Shown: positions 46,174 to 55,986, counted from the first letter of the stretch. The stretch: DNA of 64,000 nt from Chryseobacterium aquifrigidense (GCF_006716485.1 NZ_VFPD01000001.1:835806-899805), one strand, 5' to 3'. Notes: a model not told the origin generated them from the sequence alone. A program made the numbers and translations.

Positions 46174-46784
46174 TAATGCATCATTTCATAGACTTTAATC
46201 AGTTCTGCAATATTACCGACATTAAGTTTTTGAAAAATCCTTTTTTTGTAAGTGCTTACGGTAGACATCTGAATATTGAGCCTGTTGGCAATTTCCAGAT
46301 TACCGTTACCATCCGCCAGAAGTTTGAAAATTTCGTATTCCCTGGATGATAACTTTTCTACGGGATTGTTTCTTTTATTCTGAATGATAAGACCAATCAG
46401 TTCTGCAGGGTAGAAATATCCCTTTTCAATGACAGTTTTCACGGCATTTTTTATTTCTTCTTCACTGCTTTGTTTATTCAGATAGCCTTCAGCTCCTTCT
46501 CTGATGTACTGGATCGCAACATCTTTGTCATACCCTGAGAAGATGAGAATCTTAAGGTCATTCTGTATATCTTTAAGTTCAGGAACCATTTTCTTATACT
46601 GGGTTCCCGGCATATCAATATCTAAAATAATAAGGTCATACCGTTGATTTTCCAGCTTCTTTTTCACCTGATCATAATTTTCAGCAAAATCTATATTCAG
46701 TGCGGGATAAGCTGTTTCAAGAACCAAAGAGGTTCCTGCCCTTACCACATAATGATCATCAGCGATTAAAATTCTTTCATTCAT
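46173..46784 (-). CDS. NarL/LuxR-type response regulator
   Basis: The 203-aa protein has a receiver domain with phospho-acceptor Asp near 55 (LIILDIDMPGTQYK) and a LuxR HTH at 140-200 (LSSREYEIFKLLADGNGNLE; VSTYKKRIFQKLNV). It follows the large kinase gene after five bases and is its partner. Confidence 0.88.
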   Translation of the reverse strand: MNERILIADDHYVVRAGTSLVLETAYPALNIDFAENYDQVKKKLENQRYDLIILDIDMPGTQYKKMVPELKDIQNDLKILIFSGYDKDVAIQYIREGAEGYLNKQSSEEEIKNAVKTVIEKGYFYPAELIGLIIQNKRNNPVEKLSSREYEIFKLLADGNGNLEIANRLNIQMSTVSTYKKRIFQKLNVGNIAELIKVYEMMH

Positions 46785-46789
46785 AGAGA

Positions 46790-49780
46790 TTAGTTTTTAT
46801 TGAGTGTTATTTCCACAACAGTTCCTTTAGGATGATTTTGTCTGAAATTCATTTCAGCATTGATCTTTTTTACAAGATGTATAACCATATGAAGACCCAA
46901 CCCTTTTCCTTTAAAACTAGGGGTTTCCAGTTTAGGATTTCTGAACAGGTTCATATAAACAGAAATTTGCTCTTCAGACATTCCTGTTCCTGTATCAGTA
47001 ATTATTATGGTGGTTTTTTGCAGATTTTCCTTTACAGTAAGGGTTATATTTCCTTCAAAAGTATTTTTCACCGCATTATCAAGAATGTTATGAATAATAG
47101 CTGTTAAAATACTTTCACTTACCTTAGAATAGATGATCCCTTCAGTAAGATTGGTAATTGTGGTTCCTTTTTCTTTTGCAATTTCACAGAATAATTTATT
47201 CTTGATTTCAAGGATTCTATTGATAGGATATTCCTTTTCTTCAAAAATATTTTCAGCCTTATAAAGTTCAGTATACTCTTTCAAATTCAGAGTAAACTGA
47301 TACAGCTGTTCTGAAGATTTATAAATACTGTCAAAATACTTTTTCTGAAGTTCCACATCATCAGACTCGTGTAGTTTCTGGGAAAGCATGGCAATAAATC
47401 TGATCGGCGTGGTGATATCATGGCTGATGGTTTCCACCAGCTTTTTTTGATATTCAGTTTCTTTCTGCAGGTTATTTTTTACGACCTCCAGGTGAAGGGA
47501 GGTTTCCTTCAGTTCAGAATTTTTATTATGAACAATCTGTTTTAAAGCCTTATTCTTAATCCTCAGAAAATTGGTCGTTAACTGAACGATCACGATAATA
47601 ATGGTAAGGATAATAATGGAAGCAGACACCCTGAATAGCAATGTCTGATAAAAAAGAGGCTGGATTTTGAAACGTACTGTCTTCTCTTCATATTTCCCAT
47701 CTGAAGAGATCAATACTCTTACGCTCAGGGTATAATCACCGGGAGAAAGATTGCTGATGGTGTACTTTAATTCTTTCCCTGCTGTGATCTTTTCCCACTC
47801 AGTGTTTTCTTTTCCTGATATTTTGGCCTCAATATAAAGGTTTTCAGGATTGGAAAAATAAGGAATATCAATAAAGACATCCGCTGTTTTGTAATTGTTT
47901 TTCAGATCAAGAATCTGATGAAAATACTGAGGCTCGGAATTTCCGATTTTTACCCGCTCAATGTAAATTTTATTTCTCCCCGGATAATAAGTCTGAATAT
48001 TCTCAGGATTAAAAAATACAAAACCATCCATTGAAGGAAAGACAAAATCCCCATTCTCAAGAGCGTAAGCATTAGGTTCTGAACTTCCATTAAATTCATT
48101 GGTCAGAAAACCGTCTTTTTTGGTAAAGCGGTAATAAAAAACCGGAGTATTTTTGTTTTCTGCATACTGAAGTAATTGTTTTTTGGAGACCTTAAACATT
48201 CCATTATTCGAAGAAATCCAATAATATCCCTTTTGATCTTCAAGAATATAATGAGCAGACTGTAAATAATCATTGATGTCATTGGGCATCTTGATAAGCT
48301 TATGATTCCTGAAAAGATAGAAGCCGTTTTTCTCCGTAGTTATCCATATCAGGTTATCTTTTGTTCTGATAATACTTTTGACATGAATGTTTTTGATTAA
48401 AGGCGTTATGGTATTGCTTCCCAGTGCTATGGAATAAAGACCATCGCTGTTTCCAGTCAGAATTTCATTCCTGTTGTATTGATAAAAAGTATTAATAAAA
48501 CTTTTAAAAGTATAGGTGTAATCCGGCTGGCTGAATATATCTTTTTTGTATAAATGGAACTGGGTGCCCGAAAGATCTGTAAAAGTGGTCCCGTAAAGAG
48601 TTCCGCTTTTCATAAATGTTTCAAGTCCTTTTTTTACAAAAGTGGAGTCCTTCTTTTTATATCCTGAATTTTTATAAAACCTGATGATACTGTTTCTTTT
48701 TTTGATCAGAATATTTCCGGAATTATCATACGTCATCAGATAATTATCATTATTTCCGAAAAGATGGTTGTTGACAATCCCGTTTCTCCCGAATTCTGTT
48801 CCATCCTCAGTGATGATTGTGTTTCGGCTGAAAGGAAGGGAGGCGAAATATACATTGCTGGAAAAATCAGCCTCTTTTCTTGAAACATAGAAATTGGAAA
48901 ACTGAAGTACGTTCAGTCCATTATTGAGAGTCCCCAGATACAATTTGTTGAAACTCTCATCATAATACATAGAGCAGTAAGAGTGATTACCGATTTCTTC
49001 AAAATTGACAAGAAATTTCAGGCGGAGATCCTTTTCATTTCCTTCTAAAAGGTAAATGTTGTCATGGTTGATAATAAAAGTCTGATTGGTAATCTGTTGC
49101 CAATAGATTTTAGTGTCCGGGTGATTAAAAAGAGTAGGTTTCTCAGAAACAGAAAGGTGTCCCTTGTAGATTGAGTAGGTTTTTCTTTTTTTCAGATCAT
49201 TGATGAACAGATGATTATTCAGTACAAAAATGTAGTTCAGATCTTTATTGGTAAAAGGGAGATCAATTTTTATTTCCTTTTTCCCTTCCTTGTAAATGAT
49301 GGCATTCTTTTCTGTAAAATGATAAACAGAATTTCTAAGCTGAATAAAATATTGAACGTCATTATAGAAATCTGACGTAATGATGTTATTCGCAATACGG
49401 TGCAGAATATCGGTACCATTAGAGTAGGTCATTTTGTCACCGGCAGTAAGACTTGCGATTTTTGGAAATCTGTTTTTAATAATGATTTTATTTTCCTGGA
49501 AATTATTTAGAACCGTTATGCTGTCAAGGCACGGATCTCCGATGAATTCACCAAAATGCAGATTATTTACCCTGAAATTATTAAAGGTAATAAAAGAACT
49601 TCCGTCATACCTTACCAGTCCGTTTTCGGTAGAAATCCAGATGAAGCCATATTTGTCTTTCACAATAGCTTTTGCACTGCTTTGTGGAAGTCCATTGTCT
49701 ATATTGTACCATGTAGAGGTATAGTGCTGCCCGGAAATGTTTAGATAGATGCAAGCAAAAATAAATGCCCAAACTCTCAT
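46790..49780 (-). CDS. large propeller-sensor histidine kinase
   Basis: The 996-aa protein has a signal peptide (1-17), two-component-propeller repeats (for example NGLPQSSAKAIVKDKYGFIW, later DNLIWITTEKNGFYLF) up to about 600, a Y_Y_Y-type domain (about 610-700), one membrane helix near 712-735, a coiled coil, a histidine phospho-acceptor in ETISHDITTPIRF and a HATPase domain with HNILDNAVKN and DTGTGMSEEQ. Unlike classical hybrid systems the regulator is a separate gene. It senses a periplasmic signal; the ligand is unknown. Confidence 0.9.
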   Translation of the reverse strand: MRVWAFIFACIYLNISGQHYTSTWYNIDNGLPQSSAKAIVKDKYGFIWISTENGLVRYDGSSFITFNNFRVNNLHFGEFIGDPCLDSITVLNNFQENKIIIKNRFPKIASLTAGDKMTYSNGTDILHRIANNIITSDFYNDVQYFIQLRNSVYHFTEKNAIIYKEGKKEIKIDLPFTNKDLNYIFVLNNHLFINDLKKRKTYSIYKGHLSVSEKPTLFNHPDTKIYWQQITNQTFIINHDNIYLLEGNEKDLRLKFLVNFEEIGNHSYCSMYYDESFNKLYLGTLNNGLNVLQFSNFYVSRKEADFSSNVYFASLPFSRNTIITEDGTEFGRNGIVNNHLFGNNDNYLMTYDNSGNILIKKRNSIIRFYKNSGYKKKDSTFVKKGLETFMKSGTLYGTTFTDLSGTQFHLYKKDIFSQPDYTYTFKSFINTFYQYNRNEILTGNSDGLYSIALGSNTITPLIKNIHVKSIIRTKDNLIWITTEKNGFYLFRNHKLIKMPNDINDYLQSAHYILEDQKGYYWISSNNGMFKVSKKQLLQYAENKNTPVFYYRFTKKDGFLTNEFNGSSEPNAYALENGDFVFPSMDGFVFFNPENIQTYYPGRNKIYIERVKIGNSEPQYFHQILDLKNNYKTADVFIDIPYFSNPENLYIEAKISGKENTEWEKITAGKELKYTISNLSPGDYTLSVRVLISSDGKYEEKTVRFKIQPLFYQTLLFRVSASIIILTIIIVIVQLTTNFLRIKNKALKQIVHNKNSELKETSLHLEVVKNNLQKETEYQKKLVETISHDITTPIRFIAMLSQKLHESDDVELQKKYFDSIYKSSEQLYQFTLNLKEYTELYKAENIFEEKEYPINRILEIKNKLFCEIAKEKGTTITNLTEGIIYSKVSESILTAIIHNILDNAVKNTFEGNITLTVKENLQKTTIIITDTGTGMSEEQISVYMNLFRNPKLETPSFKGKGLGLHMVIHLVKKINAEMNFRQNHPKGTVVEITLNKN

Positions 49781-50272
49781 ATATGTGCAAAACTGATCTA
49801 TATCTGCTGCTAATGCAATAGACGGTTAATAATAGTATTTGTACAAGTCAAAGTTTTTTTAAAGGGCAGGAACGATTGCAAATAAATTTTTATCATTGAA
49901 GTTTTCTGGTCTTTTGTGTTTTATATTTTTTGATTGCGTAAAAATAGTGAAATTATAACGATAAATTAGTATTGCGTATTTTGTTTTGCCTAAGTTTTAT
50001 CATGTATTGCGGACCATAAGTCATTCGAAATTTTTCGAAATATTATCATATTTCAATAATAAGTGATAAATTTATATAGCATTCATTTTAAATTATCTTT
50101 TACAGATATCTGTATTGTACTGGATTTGTGGTTTGTATTAGAACTGTTATCAATGAGAAATATTGTTATGCCTGAATAATTTTATTATTTCTTTAATTAA
50201 TGGTTGAAGTTTTATTCAATTATTGATTTTGTAGTAAAAGTTTGACAAAAAAATGACGGTTTATTCTACATG
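49781..50272. other. gene-free AT-rich stretch
   Basis: No ORF with protein-like composition, repeat or tRNA is visible. The stretch near 49785-49850 would carry the kinase promoter on the minus strand, but I see no clear element. Confidence 0.4.
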
Positions 50273-50286
50273 ATAACTTTGTCTGT

Positions 50287-50432
50287 GCCTATGGATATTC
50301 ATATTTTTGCAAAAATATTTTCACAACAAGTAAAGAAGATTTATTGTTAAAATAATGATTCTAAGAACACAAACGGTTTTTATCTCAACCACAAAAGAGA
50401 CTGTACTAAAGTAAACAGTCTCTTTTTTTATT
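50287..50432 (+). ncRNA. candidate small RNA with promoter and terminator
   Basis: TAACTTTG at 50273-50280 is a consensus -7 element. A strong terminator follows at about 50395-50432 (AGAGACTGT with ACAGTCTCT, then T-run). The 110-150-base transcript between them contains only a 19-codon ORF (50291-50350), and no gene follows on the plus strand before the convergent DUF1349 gene. A non-coding RNA or a tiny peptide gene are both possible. Confidence 0.4.
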
Positions 50433-50527
50433 ACCCAATTCCAGAATATCCTTTTAAGCAAAAAAACCTCCCGGAAATGAGGGGAGGTGAAATAAAATTG
50501 ACTGTATATTGAAGTGTAATTCAATCG

Positions 50528-51175
50528 TTATTGATGGCTTTCAAGCCACTTCAGTCTGCGCTGATCCGGAAGATGTTTTACCGTGAAGTTTTCAAATACA
50601 GCATTGAAACCTTTTCCGTCCGGGCAGGCTGCCATTAATCCAACCATTACGGGGGTGTTGTCCTGAAGAGGAGCATTTCTCATCATGATATAATTTTTAT
50701 CATCAAAAGAATAAAAAATCTCAACAGCATCCAGTCTTCTCACTGCTTTTATCCAGATAGCAGATGGTGTTTTTTCCAGTGTAATGACACTCCAGTCGCT
50801 TTTATGGTGGGTTACCACAGTGCTGAGATTGTATTGGCCATCTACAAATTCTACTCCGGCTTTGATATAGTTTTCCTGATCTGTTCTCAGCATAAGGCCC
50901 ATCTGGTCAAACCTTGTTTTGTAACTGCCGGTTATTTTTACTTTTGCCTCAAATTCACCACCATAGGTAGCGTAATAGAAAGGAGCGTCATCTACGGTGA
51001 ATCCATAATGTGAAATCCTCCAGTAATCGCTCTGTGGCGTTACAAACATAGAAAGGCTATTGTTTTTGATCTCCCATTTTTCAGGTTCATTAAACCAGGT
51101 CATTTTTTCAAGACTCTGGGCGGAAAACTTTTGAACCAGGAATAAGGTGCAAAAGCCGAAAATCAGTTTCTTCAT
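50528..51175 (-). CDS. exported DUF1349-family protein
   Basis: The 215-aa protein has a signal peptide (1-19, ending in FSAQS) and the concanavalin-like DUF1349 fold with KWEIKNNSLSMFVTPQSDYW, DQMGLMLRTDQENYIKAGVE and the final MVGLMAACPDGKGFNAVFEN. Related proteins may bind or cleave carbohydrates. A GC-rich hairpin (CCTCCCGG/GGGGAGG, about 50469-50489) lies just after its stop and may terminate it. Confidence 0.82.
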   Translation of the reverse strand: MKKLIFGFCTLFLVQKFSAQSLEKMTWFNEPEKWEIKNNSLSMFVTPQSDYWRISHYGFTVDDAPFYYATYGGEFEAKVKITGSYKTRFDQMGLMLRTDQENYIKAGVEFVDGQYNLSTVVTHHKSDWSVITLEKTPSAIWIKAVRRLDAVEIFYSFDDKNYIMMRNAPLQDNTPVMVGLMAACPDGKGFNAVFENFTVKHLPDQRRLKWLESHQ

Positions 51176-51264
51176 TTTCTTTGGGGTAAGTTCTAAGGGT
51201 AAATTATTATTTTAGCAAAAGTATTATTAAACTTTATTTGCGTCAATACTGATAAATAACCATT

Positions 51265-52002
51265 ATGGAAATCCGTGAACAGCTTAGTGATAAATTACTC
51301 GATAATGTCTCGAAAAAATGCCAGCTTAATATAGAGATCTATAAACAGAGCGCATTGGCATATGCTCAGATGGAAGGTGCAATAGTTGTGCTGAGTGATA
51401 TGCAGGAGAACAAGAGTTTTATTTATAAATCGGCAGCGGCAGACGAACTTGGCTTAAAGATAGATGGAAATCCGGCAGAAATAAACTCCATCTGGGAAGA
51501 AGAGATGCTGAAAAAAATACATCCTGATGACCATTTGAAAAAATACATTCATGAGCTCCGCTTTTTCAGATTACTGGATACGCTGGAAATCCAGGAACGT
51601 AAGGCATATAGTGTGGTTTCAAAAATCAGGATGAAAGATAAAAATGATACCTACAGATGGGTAAAACATCGTATGTTTTATGTGTATTCACCTGATAACG
51701 GCCGATTGAGATTAGCTCTCTGTCTTTATAATATGGCTCTTACTTCACCTGGTGTTCCTGATTTTATGATTGTTAATGTAATAAAAGGGGAAGTGGTGGT
51801 AAAAGATAAACTTGATTATAAAAATATTTTAAGCCCAAGAGAATGGGAAGTTTTAAAATTTATCGGGGAGGGATATGCCAGTAAAGAAATTGCAGGTCTT
51901 CTTTCTATCAGCATCAATACAGTAAACAGACACCGTCAGAATATTTTGGAAAAGTTAAAAGTGAAAAATTCTACCCAGGCTTTTAAAGACAGTTTTTCGT
52001 AA
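51265..52002 (+). CDS. LuxR-type regulator with PAS-like sensor
   Basis: The 245-aa protein has a PAS-like region (about 35-155, including DDHLKKYIHELRFFRLLDTL and TYRWVKHRMFYVY) and a LuxR-type HTH at 185-243 (LSPREWEVLKFIGEGYASKE; NRHRQNILEKLKV). It is cytosolic and not preceded by a kinase. Confidence 0.82.
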   Translation: MEIREQLSDKLLDNVSKKCQLNIEIYKQSALAYAQMEGAIVVLSDMQENKSFIYKSAAADELGLKIDGNPAEINSIWEEEMLKKIHPDDHLKKYIHELRFFRLLDTLEIQERKAYSVVSKIRMKDKNDTYRWVKHRMFYVYSPDNGRLRLALCLYNMALTSPGVPDFMIVNVIKGEVVVKDKLDYKNILSPREWEVLKFIGEGYASKEIAGLLSISINTVNRHRQNILEKLKVKNSTQAFKDSFS

Positions 52003-52095
52003 ATATTCATCTTGAAACATCCGGAAAGTTCACCGTGTTATTTTGTATCTTATGATTAATTTTATAACTTGAATACAGATTAGCAAGAACCCTAC

Positions 52096-52452
52096 ATGAT
52101 GAAAAGAAGTGAAGAAATTACCCATCAGTATTTTGCCTTTTTAGATCAACATATCCATGAGGTTATTTCAGGAAATGTCCCTGAATTTCTGGAGCTCAAT
52201 GAAATCGCCAGAGAACTTGCGGTTTCCCATAAACATCTTACTGATACGATCAAAAAAGAAACAGGGCAGCACCCTTGCTTTTTTTATGATGAAAAAATTA
52301 TTGAACAGGCAAAACAGATGCTTATTATTACCGATAGATCGGTAGCAGAAATTGCGCGTATTTTTACTTATGACCCATCTAATTTTTCAAAATTTTTCAA
52401 AAAAATGACCGGTTTTACTCCGGGAAAATTCAGAAATTTCCATACGCTTTAA
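52096..52452 (+). CDS. short AraC-type HTH protein, 118 aa
   Basis: The product consists almost only of an AraC double HTH (about 20-115, with VSHKHLTDTIKKETGQHPCF and YDPSNFSKFFKKMTGFTPGK). It lacks a sensor domain. It may be a stand-alone regulator working with the LuxR-type gene upstream. Confidence 0.75.
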   Translation: MMKRSEEITHQYFAFLDQHIHEVISGNVPEFLELNEIARELAVSHKHLTDTIKKETGQHPCFFYDEKIIEQAKQMLIITDRSVAEIARIFTYDPSNFSKFFKKMTGFTPGKFRNFHTL

Positions 52453-52841
52453 ACTGACTATTTTTTTTCTTTAAAATTGCTACTGAAGGAAGTTGGAGAG
52501 AATTTTCGTCTCTGGGTAGGGATTTAATCGTGCTGAAATACCTGCTGTAAAAGGTAATTTAGTGAATTAAAATGTTAAAATTACTGCAAAATAATCTTTT
52601 ATAAATGAGATGGTTGTAAAAAATAATTGCCTTTTTTTATTATTTTTCTATTAATATTTCTTTATTGTTTACTTTTTTTATTAAATTTAGGTAAGAAAAA
52701 ACTAATTAATTCAAAAAGGATAAATGTTAAAAAGAAACCTATATAGAGCATTAAGTTTGGTTTCCAGAGAATAAGAATAAATTATTGTGCCTTTAATAAT
52801 ATTTAATCTTAATATGGGAGCTTAAGCCCTTTAAATAGTTA
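52453..52841. other. gene-free AT-rich stretch
   Basis: Only a 16-codon ORF (52724-52774, preceded by AAAGGA) is seen; it lies upstream of the next promoter and is probably meaningless. No hairpin of note. Confidence 0.4.
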
Positions 52842-52849
52842 TATATTTG
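52842..52849 (+). promoter_or_regulatory. TAnnTTTG promoter element of the oxoamine synthase operon
   Basis: TATATTTG fits the consensus, 32 bases before the ATG at 52882. Confidence 0.5.
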
Positions 52850-52881
52850 TTTTTTTTAAACCACAACAAACAAGATTAAGG

Positions 52882-54138
52882 ATGAGCATCAATTTCACAA
52901 CAGCAACTATCAAAGACTTTGAGAATATACCAGACAATGATATGGCTCAAAGGGCTGAAATTTTTTATGAATATTTAGACTATGTAAAGTCTAACGGACA
53001 CATGAATTACAGACTGAAGAATACTTCAGGGACCAATGCAATACTGAATGTAAATATTGCAAACCACAACAGAGAATTTGTTAGTTTTGTATCCAGTGAT
53101 TATTTAGGGTTTACGCAGCACCCTAAAGTAAAACAAGCTGCTATTGAGGGAATAGAAAAATATGGTACCGGTACAGGAGCAACTCCTCTTATCGGTGGAT
53201 ATTTTGACTACCACAATGCTTTAGAAAAGAAAATTTCAAGCTTCTTTAAAAGAACAGAAGATGAGGCTGTAGTATTTACAACAGGTTATACCGCCAATAG
53301 TGCGAGTTTACAATGTTTAATGCAGAAAGAAGACCTTGCTATTTTAGATATGGCTGTACACGCCAGTGTGCATGAAGGATGTGCTTTTACCAATAAAAAA
53401 ACATTTCCTCACAATAATTTGGAATCTTTGGAACACATTTTGAAGGTATCTGAAAATCTGTACCGTACGAAACTCGTTATTGTGGACGGAGTGTATTCCC
53501 AGGATGGTGATACCTCCCGTATTAATGAGATCTATGACCTTGTGAAAAAGTATAATGCCTTTCTGATGGTAGACGACGTACATGGTGTCGGCATCCTTGG
53601 AGAAACCGGAAGAGGTACTTTGGAACAGGCTGGGTTATTGGATAAAGTAGACATCATTACAGGTACATTCAGCAAAACATTTGGAAATCTTGGAGGATAT
53701 GTCATTGCAGATAAAAAAATAGCTGCATTCATCAGATTCCATTCCCGCCAGCAGATCTTCTCAGCTACAGCTCCACCATCATCCGCCGGAATCGTTAAAG
53801 CCATTGATTTAATTGACGAAGAACCTATCTGGAGAGAAAAACTCTGGGATAATATCAATTATTTCAAAAAAGGGCTTGACGACTTAGGATTAGATACAGG
53901 CGTTACATGCTCTGCAATTATTCCCGTAAAAATTGGAGACCCCTATGTAACAGGAGAAGCCGGAAAACTACTAATAGAAAAAGGAATCTATACCAATCCG
54001 ATTCTTTACCCGGCTGTACCAAGAAAAGATGCACGTATCAGGATGAGTGTAACGGCAAGACACGAAAAAGAACATCTCGACAAAACGCTTAATGCGTTTG
54101 ATGATATTAATAAAAAATTGCATATTGCGAAAAAATAA
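52882..54138 (+). CDS. alpha-oxoamine synthase (serine palmitoyltransferase or cysteate acyltransferase type)
   Basis: The 418-aa PLP enzyme has His160 in MAVHASVHEG, the DDVHGVG motif (Asp231, His234) and PLP-Lys265 in TGTFSKTFGNLGGY. The FSK context is that of serine palmitoyltransferase-like enzymes rather than KBL or BioF (which have GK). Condensation of an acyl thioester with serine gives sphingolipids; with cysteate it gives the sulfonolipids known from Chryseobacterium. The sequence alone does not decide the substrate. A TetR-type gene follows after five bases in the same operon. Confidence 0.85.
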   Translation: MSINFTTATIKDFENIPDNDMAQRAEIFYEYLDYVKSNGHMNYRLKNTSGTNAILNVNIANHNREFVSFVSSDYLGFTQHPKVKQAAIEGIEKYGTGTGATPLIGGYFDYHNALEKKISSFFKRTEDEAVVFTTGYTANSASLQCLMQKEDLAILDMAVHASVHEGCAFTNKKTFPHNNLESLEHILKVSENLYRTKLVIVDGVYSQDGDTSRINEIYDLVKKYNAFLMVDDVHGVGILGETGRGTLEQAGLLDKVDIITGTFSKTFGNLGGYVIADKKIAAFIRFHSRQQIFSATAPPSSAGIVKAIDLIDEEPIWREKLWDNINYFKKGLDDLGLDTGVTCSAIIPVKIGDPYVTGEAGKLLIEKGIYTNPILYPAVPRKDARIRMSVTARHEKEHLDKTLNAFDDINKKLHIAKK

Positions 54139-54143
54139 TAATT

Positions 54144-54776
54144 ATGCCTAGAAAAGTAGTGCAGGGCCCCATTAGGGACAAAGAAAAAACAAAGCAGAAA
54201 CTGCTTGCTGCAGTTGGTAAAATTTTAAGAGTAAAAGGATATTCCGGACTAAAAGTAAGCAAGATAGCTGCCGTTGCCGGATTTGATAAAAAATTGATCT
54301 ACGAGTACTTTGGAAGTACTGATAAACTGATCGATGAGTATATCAAATCTCAGGATTACTGGAGCCAGGTCAACCAGGACGTTGATATGGATTTCTCAGA
54401 CGGTGGGCACGAACTTACAAAAATGGTGGTATTAAACCAGTTCGAAAACCTGAAGAAAAATAAAGAACTTCAGAAGATTATCCTTTGGGAGCTTTCAGAA
54501 AGCAAGCCTATTCTTAAGAAATTAGTTGAACAACGTGAAGAAGTAGGAGAAGTTTTATTTGGAAACATCTCAGATCCTTACTTTGGTGAAGGAGTAGCAA
54601 CAAGACATAGAGCAATTATGGCTCTTATTGTTTCCGGTGCTTACTATCTTAACCTTTATACAGGATATAACGCAAACAAGTTCTGCGGTATTGACCTGAA
54701 AACTGAAGAAGGTAGAAAAGAGATTGAAGGCGCTATCGTTGAGTTGATTGACTTTGCATACAGTAAAAAAAAGTAA
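54144..54776 (+). CDS. TetR/AcrR-family regulator
   Basis: The 210-aa protein has the TetR HTH near residues 13-60 (GYSGLKVSKIAAVAGFDKKL) and an all-helical ligand domain. Translational coupling to the lipid-synthesis gene suggests a regulator of membrane-lipid synthesis; this is inference from position. Confidence 0.82.
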   Translation: MPRKVVQGPIRDKEKTKQKLLAAVGKILRVKGYSGLKVSKIAAVAGFDKKLIYEYFGSTDKLIDEYIKSQDYWSQVNQDVDMDFSDGGHELTKMVVLNQFENLKKNKELQKIILWELSESKPILKKLVEQREEVGEVLFGNISDPYFGEGVATRHRAIMALIVSGAYYLNLYTGYNANKFCGIDLKTEEGRKEIEGAIVELIDFAYSKKK

Positions 54777-54861
54777 GGGTTAAAAGTTTTCCGATTTGAA
54801 CAGAAATATGTTTTTGTTGATATTTGAAAACTTTTAATTTTCAAATTAAAACTATATTTCT

Positions 54862-54869
54862 TATTTTTG
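54862..54869 (+). promoter_or_regulatory. TAnnTTTG promoter element of dnaX
   Basis: TATTTTTG ends four bases before the dnaX ATG at 54874, predicting an almost leaderless transcript. Confidence 0.5.
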
Positions 54870-54873
54870 ACCA

Positions 54874-55959
54874 ATGGAAAATTTTATAGTATCTGCAAGA
54901 AAATATCGTCCTCAGGAGTTTGATACGGTTGTAGGACAATCCCATATTACGGATACTTTAGAACATGCAATTGAAGAAAGTCAATTAGCTCAGGCATTAC
55001 TTTTTTGCGGTCCTCGTGGTGTGGGTAAAACTACTTGTGCCAGAATTCTTGCAAGAAAGATCAATGAGAAAGATGGCTCGGTTTCAGAAGACGGCTTTGC
55101 TTACAATATCTATGAATTGGATGCTGCATCCAATAACTCTGTAGATGATATCAGAGAACTTATAGATCAGGTACGTTTTGCACCTCAGGTTGGTAAATAC
55201 AAAGTATATATCATTGATGAGGTTCATATGCTGTCTTCTGCCGCTTTCAATGCTTTCCTTAAAACGCTGGAAGAACCGCCTGCTCACGCTATTTTTATTT
55301 TGGCAACAACGGAGAAACATAAAATTATTCCAACAATTTTATCCCGTTGTCAGATCTATGACTTTAAAAGAATTGTCATTGAAGACATTCAGAATCATCT
55401 TAGAAACATTGCCCAAAAAGAAAATATCCAGTATGAAGATGATGCATTGTACCTGATCGCTCAGAAAGCCGACGGTGCATTAAGAGATGCGCTCTCTATT
55501 TTCGACAGACTTTCTACCTTCTCCCAGAAAAATATTACCCTGGCAAAAGCCGCTGAAGTACTCAATATTCTGGACTATGATCAGTATCTGAACATCGTGG
55601 ATCTCGCCAAGGAAAACAAAATCCCTGACGTGCTTTTCGCATTCAATGAGATTGTAAAGAAAGGTTTTGATCCTCATATTTTCATTGCCGGATTAGGAAA
55701 TCATTTCAGAGATCTGATGATGGCGCAGAATGCTTCCACCATGGAACTCATTGAAGTAGGAGAGAAAACCAAGGCCAAATTTGTAGAGCAAGGACAAAAA
55801 TGGGCCGCCCAGCAGCTTATCGATGGTATTGAAATCTGTAATCATGCGGATATTAATTATAAGAATTCAAAAAACCCAAGACTTACGGTTGAAATTGCAT
55901 TAATGCAGCTGGCTTCACTGACAGCTAATTTAGGCGATACTAAAAAAAAAAATTCCTGA
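54874..55959 (+). CDS. dnaX: DNA polymerase III subunit gamma (in-frame dnaX product)
   Basis: The 361-aa product has the clamp-loader AAA+ domain with Walker A GPRGVGKTT, Walker B IIDEVHML, LEEPPAHAIFILATTE and sensor SRC, then the helical lid and collar. The cysteine zinc module of E. coli DnaX is absent, as I would expect in flavobacteria. The frame ends in KKKNS-stop directly after an A11 run. The tau-specific C-terminal part continues in the -1 frame (see 55950-56573). So the zero-frame product corresponds to gamma. Confidence 0.93.
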   Translation: MENFIVSARKYRPQEFDTVVGQSHITDTLEHAIEESQLAQALLFCGPRGVGKTTCARILARKINEKDGSVSEDGFAYNIYELDAASNNSVDDIRELIDQVRFAPQVGKYKVYIIDEVHMLSSAAFNAFLKTLEEPPAHAIFILATTEKHKIIPTILSRCQIYDFKRIVIEDIQNHLRNIAQKENIQYEDDALYLIAQKADGALRDALSIFDRLSTFSQKNITLAKAAEVLNILDYDQYLNIVDLAKENKIPDVLFAFNEIVKKGFDPHIFIAGLGNHFRDLMMAQNASTMELIEVGEKTKAKFVEQGQKWAAQQLIDGIEICNHADINYKNSKNPRLTVEIALMQLASLTANLGDTKKKNS

Positions 55960-55986
55960 TACTGGCCCCGTTTCTCAGTGAGAAAC
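55942..55986 (+). promoter_or_regulatory. putative recoding signal in dnaX: A11 slippery run plus hairpin
   Basis: Eleven A (55942-55952) are followed by TTCC and the zero-frame stop TGA (55957-55959). Then comes a hairpin with a perfect 7-bp stem (GTTTCTC 55970-55976, GAGAAAC 55980-55986, loop AGT), extendable by two G-C pairs after one mismatch. A -1 shift joins the two dnaX frames. The 17-base spacer is longer than the five to six bases of E. coli dnaX, so transcriptional slippage is equally likely. One extra A would also restore the frame, so a sequencing error must be excluded. Confidence 0.6.

Noticed and set aside
50321..50524. 67-codon minus-strand ORF
   Set aside because: It runs through the terminator hairpins and has no protein-like pattern.
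52724..52774. 16-codon ORF with AAAGGA in front
   Set aside because: It lies upstream of the next promoter and codes no biased amino acids, so a leader role is unlikely.
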